Made by a program: the position numbers and the translations under genes. Below are positions 48,301 to 60,030 of a stretch of DNA of 64,000 bases, one piece after another (within the stretch, counting starts at the first letter, position 1; the number at the start of each line of letters is the position of its first letter). The notes beneath the pieces are model-generated. The model searched no databases. It saw only the letters and a program-made list of their open reading frames with translations, and was not told the DNA's origin. This DNA comes from Nipponacmea schrenckii (Eukaryota; Mollusca; Gastropoda; Lottiidae). The DNA is taken from the NCBI GenBank assembly GCA_030562195.1, contig JAUJPP010000012.1:8246001-8310000 (forward strand), in the 5' to 3' direction.

Positions 48301-51300
48301 AAACACTTCTTAGAGCCAAAAGGAGTTTCTACTTTTATAGAACGGTCGATTACTCATTTTCTTTAATACATTAATATTATTAATAAATACCATGCCTTAA
48401 ATGACACCAATCTCTATAGATTTGAACCTACATCTCTTCTCTTTAATAGCCCTATAAGCTCAACGGTATATCAGTAATATACAGAGATATCAGTGGCTGC
48501 GCTAGTCTCCCTACATTAGGTCGACAAATATTGGGCTAACTGACTAAATGGGGATAGGGGGAGGGGAAACTTTCGAGGCAGAAGTACCTAATCTATTGTC
48601 TCCAATCGAGCGTCTGAGAGGTTTATTTTCCATAACTATTTCCCATTTGCGTTATTGGTTCCGTCACAGATTGATATATTTAAAAAAAAACATCATTCAT
48701 ATAGCAATATTTGAATTCAGAGAGAAAAAAGAAAGAAACAACCATATTTTACACGCATAACAAGGATAAAGTCTGCCGTGACAGGGACCAGCTGGTCCTT
48801 CCCCAAACCTCTTGGCATTGATCTAATCTGGGTTGACATTTTTCAGCAAAAGGAACGAGTCTATTGTCCAATAGTGGTCCTGATAATGGTTGAATTATGC
48901 TTACCTGGGTAGACGCTCCTAAACGTTTCGTTCTAATTTCAGAATGTGCAGTTCCAGATGCAATACCTAATACATATAATATAACTATAACAGCAAGAAC
49001 TATTGGTACTATATTAAATTATACTTGTATTGATGAACATGATGTCTATCCACTAACAGAAACACCACAAATTACTTGTCAACAGAATCAACAATGGTTG
49101 ATACCCTTTCAATGTAAACCAGGTATTGAGCCATTTAAAAAAAATTGCTGTCAAAAATGAATAGAATTACTTTTAAATTTTCACAATACCAACTCTAGGA
49201 CCAATTATATCATATGCAAATCGTAGAGGTGATTATGATGATAGCTTTCTGACACTAAATCTATATAGGAGGGCCTTCACGTACCTCCAGTTGGAGCCAA
49301 AAGAGATTTTTGTTGCGCGACATTTGAAGACAACGGTCTATGTCTTGGAGTAATATGACATCGAAACTTAGACGCTGATAGTGTACTCATTTTTATTCAC
49401 AGTTTGTATAGAATCACCACTAACAGTACCGGATGGAATTTTAACTAATACAGATAGATTTGTTGGTGATGTAGCTATTTATAGTTGTGTTAATGATACA
49501 GTTTTAATGAATGGTCCAGCACAAGTAGAATGTCAATCAAATCAAACCTGGTCATCACCTACATTTGATTGTAGAAGACGTACGTAACTAAAGCTTTGTG
49601 AAAAAAAGTGTATAATATCGATAGCTTTATAATTCACCACTGAAGCGGTCTTGACAAACAGTTGCAATATGAACAAATGAATTTCAATTCTTATGCTTTA
49701 TGCAGTCTGTAATTGAATAATTGTACCTTATGGAAAATATTCGTGTCACGTAGAATTTTATACAATCCGTATTTATCATCATTCCATATGTGTATCTTTC
49801 AGAATGTCCGATACCACCAAGTCTAGACAATGGAGAAAGTATTCCAGGACCTCGAACACTTGGTGAAACTATAACATATCAATGTAATGATTTATTTGTA
49901 ATGGAAGGAACACCAGAAATATTTTGTATGTCAAATCAAACATGGACTCCAATAACATTCTACTGTAGACCAAGTAAGCATATGGTATATTTAGATCTTT
50001 ATGTGATATGTAGAAGCAACATAAAAAAATAGCACACTGTTCTGGATACCCAACTCTTTCCTTTCGATCTAAAGATCGAGCTCCAGGTTAATGAGCACAA
50101 AAGTAATTTATTATTCGTCTTGCATTGCTTTGCACCAATGTTAAATTAATATCAACAACGTTTCAGATAAGTTTCATTGTGATTTATCGTTTCAGTTTGT
50201 CCTGATCCACCAGCAGTACCGGATTCTTCGATTCTGTCATTTAATAATTCTATTGATGGTACAGCTGAATATCAATGTGATATTGAGACAGTTTTAATGG
50301 GAAGTTCGCCTGTTTTAACATGTCTCAGTTCTCAAACATGGTCTACAATACAGTTTGAATGTAGAAGACGTAAGTGGGCTTTTCTATGGTTTGAATATAG
50401 GTTTTTTTTTCAAGACATAGTAAAAATAATACGTTGCGTTTTACTTGATACTGAGTCTTAGAATGGATATGAAATTTAAGTTCTCAAGAATGGTTAATAT
50501 GAGTATATTTTCATCAGTGACCTAGTGTCATAAAGGAACACAAAACTAAGTAAGCTAATCGTTGAAAAACAGCTAAATCAGTTTATTAAGCGTTTTTAAA
50601 TAATTAATTGTATATTAATCGATAATTACTAAGGTTTTTTTTATATATCGCATTCTTCTATGTAGCAGGTTTATCTACTGACGAATATATGCTCTCATAA
50701 GCAAAGTTTAAACATTTGAGATGTTCATGTTCATTTTAAGACGCAGTATTTCTTTAAGACTCTCTGTTCAATGAGATTGGATTTTTTCCAGCATTCTTTG
50801 GAAAAAAGTCGATATATTTGCCATTTCTTTCAGAATGTGCAGTTCCAGATGCTATAACTAATACTTATAATATAAATATAACAGCAAGAACTATTGGTAC
50901 TATATTAAATTATACTTGTATTGATGAACACGATGTCTATCCACTAACAGAAACACCACAAATTACTTGTCAACAGGATCAACAATGGTTGATACCCTTT
51001 CAATGTAAACCAGGTTAGTGTACTTTAAAAACACTGCATCCGATGTCCATTAAAGTATCAAGGTTATCGAATCTTCTTATTGGGGCCTTTTTCCAGAGGC
51101 TTATAATGTAAACCAAAATTCGTTGTTTCGTTGAGTCTTATCTGTACACTCCTCATTGAAAAATATATTATAATTGATTGTTTTATTTATTTATTTACAG
51201 TTTGCATAGAATCACCACTAACAGTACCGGATGCAATTCTAACCAATACAGATAGATTTGTTGGTGATGTAGCTATTTATAGTTGTGTTAATGATACAGT

Positions 51301-54300
51301 GTTAATGAATGGTCCAGCACAAGTAGAATGTCAATCAAATCAAACCTGGTCATCACCAACATTTGATTGTAGAAGACGTAAGTTGGTCCATAGACTTTTT
51401 TAAGTAAAGTCATAGACATTCCATAGGATTCCATTTACAGTTGAGGAATCCTTTTGCATACATAGTATTCAACTCGTCAACACCATTCATTTTTATGTCT
51501 ATTATAATCGCTACAGTATCTTGGGTCACTTATATTTGAGAACATAATAAAAATAACTTTTGGGGAAACCGAAAGAATGCAAGTTGAAACACAAAGGATC
51601 TCATACATCTCATTATAAATGAAATTGTTGAATTTCTGACAATGTTTGTGTGATTTTAATGATCTTACATGGACAACGAACTAAGTGACCTTAAAGTTTC
51701 TGTTGTCTGAAGGTATATATATTTTTAATTTTTAGAATGTCCGATACCACCAAGTCTAGACAATGGAGAAAGTATTCCAGGACCTCGAACACTTGGTGAA
51801 ACTATAACATATCAATGTAATGATTTATTTGTAATGGAAGGAACACCGGAAATATTTTGTATGTCAAATCAAACATGGACTCAAATAACATTCTACTGTA
51901 GACCAAGTAAGCAATTTCTTTTTTCGGGTCAGGCCGAAGCGTTCAATGACATTCGTATATACATGAGAGTCATTATCCAAATAGGTGTCAACAGTAAATC
52001 ATTAACTACTACCTCTGTCTCCTGACTCTTGTCTATTTTAGGATATACATGTTAATCAGAATGTTGATTTATTCCTATTTCTGTGGGGTCTTACGCATCA
52101 CCTGTATGTGATATGAAAGGCAACTGGAAAGGCAGGATTGTGACATACATAAGTCTTCTTAGTCTATATAACATATTACTAATACTTCTTCTAAACTTGA
52201 AAATATTGATAAATAATTTACTGCCATATAAGTTTTAATTTCTCTTCGTTGCTTTCAGTTTGTCCTGATCCACCAGCAGTACCGGATTCTTCAATTCTGT
52301 CATTTAATAATTCTATCGATGGTACAGCTGAATATCAATGTGATAATGAAACTGTTCTGATAGGCTACACAACTGTTATCACATGTTTCTCTTCGCAAAA
52401 CTGGTCAATACCACAATTTGAATGTAGACGACGTAAGTTAGTTATAATTCAATCAAAGCAAAACGACATTTTTAACCATTCAATCATATAAAATTGGCTT
52501 GCAATCACAAATTCAAGATGACAGTAAATAAGTTTATTGAAGTAGTTATATTGCTTACTTAAACTGGTCGTAGAGTGGAATTAAACTTTTAATGCCAAAT
52601 CAAGTTTTCTTCGATTCAACAGTCTTCTCGTTTCCGGGAGCATTTGTTTTAATAAAATCTGATGTAATTTCAGAATGTGCAGTTCCAGATGCTATACCTA
52701 ATACTTATAATATAACTATAACAGCAAGAACTATTGGTACTATATTAAATTATACTTGTATTGATGAACATGATGTCTATCCACTAACAGAAACACCACA
52801 AATTACTTGTCAACAGAATCAACAATGGTTGATACCCTTTCAATGTAAACCAGGTTAGTGTTCTTTTAACACACCCGATATTACAAAAGTATTCAAATTT
52901 TGAAAGCATTGGTGGTAAATTGTAAAACCGAACTGCAACGATAGCTTCAACCAGATTTTTATAATATATGTTTTTGAAGAAGCTCCTATTTATATATTAT
53001 ATTGTTATTTTAGTTTGCGAAAAAGCACCAAGTTTACCTGATACTAACCTTACCAATACAAATAGATTTGTTGGTGATGTAGCTATTTATAATTGTGTAA
53101 ATGATACAGTTTTAATGAATGGTCCAGCACAGGTAGAATGTCAATCAAATCAAACCTGGTCATCACCAACATTTGATTGTAGAAGAAGTAAGTTAGCTTA
53201 TAGAAGAATTTTTTTGTCGTAAAGTCACAACCAGAGGACTCCGTCGTAGAGGCATTTAGCATATCAGAAAGTAAACATATTATGTCTAGTGCATTTTTGG
53301 GAATTTGGGACGAAGAACCATTGGGACCATAGTACTCATAAACTGAGTTATGGAAGTAGGTTGTGAGGAGATTTATGGTTATTTCTTCAGAGTGTCCCGA
53401 ACCACCGACAGTACAACATACTGAGTCAGTAACAACAGAATTTACTATTGGTGCCATCTTTAATTATACTTGTATCAATGGAAATCAACCAACATCGATA
53501 CCACAAATAACTTGTCAACTCAACCAACAATGGTCTGCAATACAGTTTGAATGTCGTCCAGGTATCTTTAAAAATATATTTTTGCAATTTATTTGAAACT
53601 TATATGTCTGAGGTACTGCCGATGAAAATATAAGACGTAAGTAGCATTAAGTGAAACAATACTCCATGTTTTAGCCAGAAAGACATTGTTTTGTTCCAAT
53701 AGAGTTGTAATCAATAGGATTGCCTCTACAATTTACTTATATATGTCGTGATAATATAATGATCGGTATGTAAACATTTTCTAGAAGATTTATTTGTCAG
53801 TAATCATTTAATAAATTTACCAATACAAAAGACTCTGTTCTCTTAAAAACGGCAAATCTGATTTTTATTATGGATATAATCAATGCAAAATTTGATTTGT
53901 GCACTAACATATTTCACCGGGTTAAAGCGACCGAGGTTACTCTTGAGCTGTATTATTACATCATCATAAAAGAAAAACCTGAAGTGGACTAAGTTGACAG
54001 TATACTATTATTTTCTAATATCAGTTTGTGAGGAGGCTCCTAGTTTACCTGATACTAATCTAACCAACACAGATAGATTTGTTGGTGATGTAGCTATTTA
54101 TAATTGTGTTAATGATACAGTTTTAATGAATGGTCCAGCACAAGTAGAATGTCAATCAAATCAAACCTGGTCATCACCAACATTTGATTGTAGAAGACGT
54201 AAGTTGGCTATTGGATAAGTTTTGCAGAAAGTCACAAATAAAGAACAGTACCCATAATTACAGCGATAGAGGCATTAAACATTACGGGAAGTCTTTTGTA

Positions 54301-57300
54301 GTTCTGGCGTATTCAGACATAGGATCTATGTTTGTTGATATCAAATCATTAGCTTTCGAATGTTGCAGTGGGTGTTTGCTAGTCAGGCATTTATGTTTAT
54401 TTCTTCAGAGTGTCCCGAACCACCAACAGTACAACATACTCAGTCAGTTACAACAGATCTTACTATTGGTACCAACTTTAATTATACGTGTATCAATGGA
54501 CATCAACCAACATCGATACCACAAATAACTTGTCAACTCAACCAACAGTGGTCTTCAATACAGTTTGAATGTCGTCCAGGTAGGCTATTGTTAAAATCAC
54601 CTTTTTGCTATTTATTTTGAAACTTAATTGTTAGGGGTACTGCGTTCTGAAAAAGATTTTAAAATATGAAAGCTCATTTCATTTATGTATGTTATCTATA
54701 CGAATTTTGCGTATATGTTCATTTCTATACGCGAATATTGTGGTCACCCATGTCCGTCCGTCCGACGGCCACTATTGCATGTAAACAATTCTTGGCCGAT
54801 TTTAATGTTACTTTGTGTGGATGTTCGTTATCTCCAAAGGAAGAGCCCTATTGAAAATCAGCGAGGTCGGAAAAATAGTATGATTATGAGTATGAGTTGT
54901 TCTTCAAGGCCTGTTTACACTCTACAATGTGCAATTATTGACGGAATTTGGTAAAACTCGGTGTGAGAGTGTGTTATAACTCAAGGATTAACCGTATTGA
55001 AAATCAGCGAATTCGAATTATATTTAGTATGAGTTATTGCCCCTGCTCTTGAAAACGCGTTCAATTTAAGCTTGTAAACACTCTAGAAAGAAATATTCTT
55101 AGTGGATTTTTGATGAAACTTGGCTTGAGTATTTAACACCCAAGAATGAACCCTATTGAAATAAGATAAATCGAAAAAATATTAAGTATCAGTTATTGCC
55201 CTTGTTCTTTAAAATGCGTTCGATTTTTAGCCCATAAACACTCTTCAAGGCACAATTCTTTACGAATTTCGACGAAACCTGCTGAAATCGTTTATTATCA
55301 CCCAATGATGATCCCTATTGATGAACCCTATTGATAACGGACATTATCAAAATATATTTAATATGAAAAATTGTCGTTGTTCTTTAAAACGCGTTCGATT
55401 TCTGGCTTGTAAACAATTTACAAGGCACAATTCTGCAGGGATGTTGACAAAACTTGCTAAAATTATTCATTATTACCAAGGGATGAACCCCATTGAAAAT
55501 TGAAAATACCAACTTAATGTATATACAATTTTTTACAGATAGACTTTGGCGAATGACTGGAATAGTTATATTATCACCCAAGGATGAACCATATTGAAAT
55601 AAAAAATATCGAAAAATGTTTTACATGAATCACTGCCCTGTTCAAAAAAGCCCGTTCGATTTTTGGCTCGTAAACACTCTACAAGGCACAATTCTTTACT
55701 GAGTTTTATTAAAATTGCTGAAATTGTTTATTATCACCCAAGTATGAACCCTATTGAATATCAAAAATACCGAAAAATATATAATGAGTTATTGCATTAT
55801 TAGAAGGTACAATTCTTGACAGATTTTAATCAATCGTAGTGATATTGTACATTTATCACCCCAGAAAAGATTGCTACTATACTGTCAGTTTTTTTTTCAA
55901 ATTCCATGCTGCCAGTAGGAGTAGTTTATCTTACCTGAAAAGCTTTCTTACCAAGAGATCGAATTATCTCTCGAATTGTATGTTTTACAGCATCAATAAA
56001 CAAATCTGAACAGTCCGAGAGAAATTTTCTTTTTAGTGTTTTTTTTTTTTTTTTAATTGAGTACTATTATTTTTTGACAACCTAACTAATATTACATTAT
56101 ATTACTGTATTAATATTGAAGAAGCTCCTAGTTATATATTATATTGTTATTTTAGTTTGTGAAAAAGCACCAAGTTTACCTGATACTTACCTTACTAATA
56201 CAGATAGATTTGTTGGTGATGTAGCTATTTATAATTGTGTTAATGATACAGTTTTAATGAATGGTCCAGCACAAGTAGAATGTCAATCAAATCAAACCTG
56301 GTCATCGCCAACATTTGATTGTAGAAGACGTAAGTTGGCTATTGGATATGTTTTGCAGAAAATCATAAATAAAGAACAGTATGCCAGAGGCATTTAACAT
56401 TACGGGAAGTAAACATAAAACATCTTTGGAGTTCTGGCATATTCAGACATCGGATCTATGATTGTGATGTCAAATCATTAGCTTTCGAATGTTGCAGTGG
56501 GTGTTTGCTAGTCAGGCATTTATGTTTATTACTTCAGAGTGTCCCGAACCACCAACAGTACAACATACTCAGTCAGTTACAACAGATCTTACTATTGGTA
56601 CCAACTTTAATTATACGTGTATCAATGGACATCAACCAACATCGATACCACAAATAACTTGTCAACTCAACCAACAGTGGTCTTCAATACAGTTTGAATG
56701 TCGTCCAGGTATTGTTAAAATCACCTTTTCGCTTTTTATTTTGAAACTTAATTGTCAGGGGAACTGCGTTCTAAAAAAGATGCAGAAACTATTCGCTTTT
56801 ATGTTCATATTTATCAGGGATATTATAAATAAGTTTGATAGGCAGTAATAAGATTAAGGCTGGTGTTAGAAGAAGATTTTAAAATATGAAAGGTTTTTAC
56901 ATTTATGAATGTAATGTATCGATCCAATTATTAATTGCTTGTGATGTCTGCAATCAATACGAAATTTGCGTACATATTCATTTCTATACCCGTATATTGT
57001 TGTCACCAATGTCCGTCCGCCCGTCCACAATTGCTTGTAAACACTCTAGAAGGCACAATTCTTGACCGATTTTTACGTAACTTTGTGTGGATGTTCGTTA
57101 TCACCGAAGGATGAACCCTATTGAAAATCATCGAAATCGGAAAAATGGTATGAGTTATTGCTCTTGTTTTTGAAGGCTCGTAAACACCCTACAATATGCG
57201 ATTATTGGCGGAATTTGAGGAAACTTGTATGAGAGTGTGTTATAACTCAAGGATAAACCGTTTCGAAAATCAGCGAATTCGAAATATATTAACCATGAGT

Positions 57301-58991
57301 TATTGCCCCTGCTATTGAAAACGCGTTCAATTTTAGCTTGTGAACACTTTAGAAAGAACAATTTTTAATGCATTTTGATGAAACTGGGCTTGAGTATTTG
57401 TAATCACCCAAGAATGAACCCTATTGAAAATCAGATATATCGAAAAATATTAAGTATCAGTAATTGCCCTTATTCTTTAAAATGCGTTTGATAAACACTC
57501 AACAAAGCACAATTCTTTTCGACGAAACCTGCTGAAATCGTTTATTATCACCCAAAGCTTAACCCTATTGAAAATGGGCATTATCGAAATACATTTGATA
57601 TGAATTATTGTCGTTGTTCTTTAAAACGCGTTTGATTTCTGGATCTTAAACAATTTACAAGGCGCAATTCTTTCTTTGACGAAACTTGCTGAAATTGTTT
57701 ATTCTTACCAATGGATGAACCCCATTGTAATCAAAAATATCGAATTATGTACAATTTTTACAGATAGATTTTGATGACTGCATGAAAAAGTAAATTATCT
57801 CACAAGAATGAACCGTATTGAAATAAAAAAATATCGAAAATATCAAACATGAATCACTGCCCTAGTTCATACTGTACTGTCAAGTTTTTGTTCAGTTTCC
57901 ATGCTGCCAGTGGGCGTATATTATCTTACCTGACAAGCTTTCTTATCAAGACAATTATCTCTTGTATTGTATTTTTTACAGAATCAATAAACAAATCTGA
58001 ACAGTCCGAGAGAAATTTTCTTTTTAGTGTATCTTTTAATTGAGTACTATTATTTTCTATTATCAGTATGTCAAGAAGCTCCTAGTTTACTTGACAACTG
58101 TATTAATTATTGAAGAAGCTCCTAGTTATATATTATATTGTTATTTTAGTTTGTGAAGAAGCACCAAGTTTACCTGATACTATACCGAACCAATACAGAT
58201 AGATTTGTTGGTGATGTAGCTATTTATAGTTGTGTAAATGATACAGTTTTAATGAATGGTCCAGCACAAGTAGAATGTCAATCAAATCAAACCTGGTCAT
58301 CACCAACATTTGATTGTAGAAGACGTAAGTAAATCGTCCACAGCAAGCTCTTTTGTTGCATTCCATTCAAAATTATTCTGAATGTTTTATTTTTCTAAAT
58401 AATAACTCCCCCATCATTCAAGTAATAATTTGCAACATCCTTTATTTCAGAATGTCCAGAGCCTCCGACAGTAAATAATACTGCTCCAGTAACAGGTTCA
58501 AGGGTGATTGGTTCTATTATAACATACACTTGTACCAATGGTTATGGACCAACTTCAAATTCATCTTTAAGATGTCAGCATGATGGTCATTGGTCACTGA
58601 TATTGTTTGAATGTCAACCAGGTATGTTCGAACCTTTTTCATCTCAAATGTAAATCGTTTCTTTGCTCGTCACAATTTTGAATTTATTTCAGTGAAAGCA
58701 ACTCAGTTATAGTATAGGATACGATGTTTGTGATGTGTTACAGCAGGAAGCTGTATTGGATTATCAGCTATTCGGAGATGGCCCTCGTGATGTCTTTGAT
58801 ACCTGTATGTTTTCATTTCAGTCTGTGAGGATCCCCCAACTGTCCAAAATACAACAGCTTTCTATAACGATACATTTGTTGGTAGTAATGTTACGTTTGA
58901 GTGTGATCCAGGCCTGACGCTATCTGGGGAGCCGTCTATAACATGTCAAGTCAACACGACTTGGTCTTCAATAGATTTTTCTTGTAACTAG
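36275..58991 (+). CDS. Giant sushi (CCP)-repeat protein gene, 5' end missing
   Basis: 33 separate exons each encode one sushi domain with four cysteines and a conserved Trp before Cys4 (TC...C...W...FxC). Thirty-two are 168-186 nt, divisible by three, and flanked by phase-1 introns, so any subset can be spliced together in frame. One (58150) is frameshifted. The final exon ends in TAG just after the last cysteine, with no membrane or GPI segment, so the product (about 1,850 residues if all sound exons join) is probably soluble and extracellular. Sequons such as NDT and NQT recur. CCP modules are known from complement regulators and adhesion proteins; no other named domain is visible, so the specific role is open. 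No signal-peptide exon was found. A possible poly-A signal lies at 59345-59350. Modules fall into types a-e, described under the block entries. Confidence 0.88.
36699..39679 (+). CDS. Sushi exons 1-7 (single-copy, divergent modules)
   Basis: Exons: 36699-36869 (CGPTPLVANG...), 37418-37588 (CPPAPIIANA...), 37876-38046 (CPPAPDVNDA...), 38236-38406 (CPIAEEVTHA...), 38554-38721 (CPVLNIPHAI..., donor GTTTGT), 38985-39170 (CLTEAPPVQY..., longest, 62 codons) and 39503-39679 (CPDSPPVVMD...). All four cysteines are intact in each. Unlike the later modules they are not close copies of one another, so this is the older part of the array. Confidence 0.88.
39680..41258 (+). other. Long intron 7
   Basis: About 1.6 kb between sushi exons 7 and 8, AT-rich, with poly-A and poly-C runs. 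No sushi exon, retroelement motif or other gene is visible. Near its end (41259-41328) a decayed copy of the exon 8 start appears. Confidence 0.6.
41329..43644 (+). CDS. Sushi exons 8-11, repeat block 1 (types a-b-c-d)
   Basis: 41329-41502 (type a, CPIPLVYPNSIVNPGPRT, donor GTGAGT), 42495-42671 (type b, CVNSPPPVPDGILTNTDRF), 42945-43115 (type c, CPIPPSLDNGESIPGPRT) and 43471-43644 (type d, CPDPPGVADSSILSFNNS). This is the first copy of the four-exon unit. Types a and c share PGPRTLGETITY, so the four-exon unit may itself descend from a two-exon one. Confidence 0.88.
41925..42330 (-). pseudogene. Decayed copy of the antisense nested gene
   Basis: In the intron after the first type-a exon, minus-strand sequence matches exon 3 (about 41987-41930, GTTCAAACGATCAAGACATC) and exon 2 (about 42330-42170, with an extra ATATATT-rich insert) of the gene at 45423-46096. 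Exon 1 is not found, the frames are broken, and exon 3 carries a deletion. It was duplicated together with the sushi block. Confidence 0.7.
43790..44771 (+). repeat. Array of decayed splice acceptor plus exon-start copies
   Basis: Units of about 65-90 bp repeat the 3' end of an intron joined to the first ~45 bp of the type-a exon: TTACAG|AATGTCCAATAC, GGTATATCCAAACAGTATCG, CATTCATGATTGTCATA. Copies start near 43793, 44163, 44229, 44309, 44381, 44456, 44512 and 44704; the functional exon follows at 44772. A single similar copy precedes exon 8 at 41259. Several retain an AG and could act as decoy acceptors. Confidence 0.85.
44772..48193 (+). CDS. Sushi exons 12-15, repeat block 2 (types a-b-c-d)
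   Basis: 44772-44945 (type a; I see no difference from exon 8 over its whole length), 46696-46872 (type b, with a Glu to Gly change, QVGCQ for QVECQ, donor GTGAGT), 47041-47211 (type c) and 48020-48193 (type d, CPDPPAVPDSSILSFNNS). The first intron hosts the antisense nested gene. Confidence 0.88.
45423..46096 (-). CDS. Antisense nested gene, 149-aa unknown protein (3 coding exons)
   Basis: Coding exons are 45880-46096, 45639-45776 and 45423-45517, with donors GTAGGT and GTAAAA and acceptors TTTTGTAG and TTTTTCAG. Both introns are phase 1 and the sum is 450 nt (149 residues plus TAA). The protein starts MSKKYMSRPPYCFGYIPDYS, has an aromatic/acidic N-terminal half (EEYHYYEKEFFGF, DIVEEMEDASIQNLLQFIG) and a basic C-terminus (SRSRRFLKSVRQFCRRSFK). 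An acceptor TTTGCAG one base before the ATG implies an upstream leader exon, or further coding sequence. There is no signal peptide or known domain that I recognise. It lies wholly inside the intron between sushi exons 12 and 13. The exact closure of phases and the decayed duplicate argue that it is real. Confidence 0.68.
48943..50369 (+). CDS. Sushi exons 16-19, repeat block 3 (types e-b-c-d)
   Basis: 48943-49122 (type e, CAVPDAIPNTYNITITART, 60 codons), 49403-49579 (type b, CIESPLTVPDGILTNTDRF), 49803-49973 (type c) and 50196-50369 (type d). From here the type-a position is taken by type e, which has a longer loop before Cys3 (DEHDVYPLTETPQITC). Confidence 0.88.
50834..52432 (+). CDS. Sushi exons 20-23, repeat block 4 (types e-b-c-d)
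   Basis: 50834-51013 (type e), 51201-51377 (type b), 51736-51906 (type c) and 52259-52432 (type d). In the last, the second half departs from its sister copies (VLIGYTTVITCFSSQNWSIP instead of VLMGSSPVLTCLSSQTWSTI), although the first half is almost identical. This suggests a mosaic origin. Confidence 0.88.
52674..56708 (+). CDS. Sushi exons 24-30, two-exon repeat units (e/e' and b')
   Basis: 52674-52853 (e), 53014-53187 (b', CEKAPSLPDTNLTNTNRF), 53391-53561 (e', CPEPPTVQHTESVTTEFT), 54025-54198 (b'), 54409-54579 (e'), 56156-56329 (b') and 56538-56708 (e'). Types c and d are absent, so the repeat period falls from four exons to two. The flanking introns of the last units are near copies of one another, which shows recent duplication. 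Confidence 0.88.
54725..55930 (+). repeat. TACGCCCAC-family repeat in a sushi intron, copy 1
   Basis: It starts TTTCTATACGCGAATATTGT and CCATGTCCGTCCGTCCG. It then iterates a ~165-bp unit (TCGTAAACACTCT-type, GGCACAATTCTT, TATCACCCAAGGATGAACC, CCTATTGAAAAT, GAGTTATTGCCC, AAAACGCGTTCGATTT). It ends near CATGCTGCCAGTAGGAGTA. Confidence 0.8.
56985..57920 (+). repeat. TACGCCCAC-family repeat in a sushi intron, copy 2
   Basis: It has the same start (TTTCTATACCCGTATATTGT, GTCCGTCCGCCCGTCC), the same units, and a better preserved right end (CCAGTGGGCGTATATTATC, about 57908-57918). It sits in the same position after a type-e' exon as copy 1, so the two were probably made by duplication of the exon unit. 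Confidence 0.8.
58067..58324 (+). pseudogene. Truncated exon start and frameshifted sushi exon 31 (type b')
   Basis: At 58067 a TATCAG acceptor opens a b'-like start (CQEAPSLLDNC) that breaks off after ~35 bp. The complete-looking exon 58150-58324 follows, but it is 175 nt, one base longer than its sisters. The extra base lies in the segment encoding PDTNLTNTDRF (about 58178-58190), and the native frame reaches TAG at about 58199. Splice sites are intact (TTTTAG and GTAAGT), so it would poison the message unless skipped; skipping is frame-neutral because both introns are phase 1. Confidence 0.8.
58451..58991 (+). CDS. Sushi exons 32-33, end of the gene
   Basis: 58451-58621 (CPEPPTVNNTAPVTGSRVI, related to e') and 58822-58991 (CEDPPTVQNTTAFYNDTFVG). 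The latter closes with FSCN and TAG at 58989-58991. Nothing resembling a transmembrane helix follows in frame. This fixes the 3' end of the gene. Confidence 0.88.
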
Positions 58992-60030
58992 ATTTCTGAT
59001 AAGAATATAATTCACAATTTTTATTAACGTCGTTCTAGTCATTCAAGTTCCACTAAAACAAAAATCTATGAGTGGCCATTAATTTTTGTTCAGGTTGGTA
59101 ATTCAAGTTAAAAGGAAGACCATTGAGGTGAGAGCAGACCAGTCTGAAAAACATCCATGGTCAATTTAAATAGATAAACAAACTCTAATTTCTTTGATTT
59201 TCATTGCTTTAGTTATCTAAGGGAATATGAAACAGTTGAGTTTGCCCAATCACAATAAGGTCTAGATTTATCGCTGGTCTTGTTGTATTAACATTGTTTA
59301 GTATTTCCATCCTCAACAATCTGGATAAAGTAAAACAAAATACCAATAAAACTTTATTCTTTAGTACAGAAATTAAACAACAAAATATGAGACAAAAGAA
59401 ACGAAAACAAAAAAAAACAAGGTATATCTAAATAGAAAAAGGCAGTTTACCGAAAGTACAATTTATGGCTACATGTATATAAATAAATTCAATATCATAT
59501 AAGGTCAATATCTAGAGGTCTCCGATAATCAAAATGGGGTACAGGTATTTATTTAAAATGAGATTCGAATGGCCAGATACTCTGAAAAAAGGGTCATCTC
59601 TGTAATCAGACAATACTGTATTCAGGAAAGATCTGAATTTCAGAAAACATAATCGTGATTTGACCAGAATTTCAGATAAGATAATTGAGAATTTCAAATG
59701 TGATAATACTGATTTATTTAGAATTTCAGATATATGAATAGCCAGATAGTGTTTTCAGAAAAAAAAGTGATGACATCTGAATATCCCAAATTTTAAATTT
59801 TACGGTACTATTATTTGTTCAGAATGTTAGATCAAATGAGGGTGATTTGTTCATAATATCAGATAAGTTTGAGTAATGAGACAGAACAATATTAAACTTT
59901 TAAATTATAATAAAATAATAGTCAACTTAAACAAAAAAATAAAAATAACGGGTATTACAAGTAGGCCTATAAATAAACATGGAACCAATTTTGATTCTGG
60001 TTAAGATTCTATTAGAAAGATATCCTTACA
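58992..60030. other. 3' flank of the sushi gene
   Basis: AATAAA at 59345-59350 is a possible poly-A signal. There is no gene. Weak repeats of an AATTTCAGAT string occur around 59.63-59.87 kb. Confidence 0.45.

Noticed and set aside
53083..53457. 124-codon minus-strand ORF
   Set aside because: It lies across sushi exons 25 and 26 on the opposite strand and has no independent evidence.
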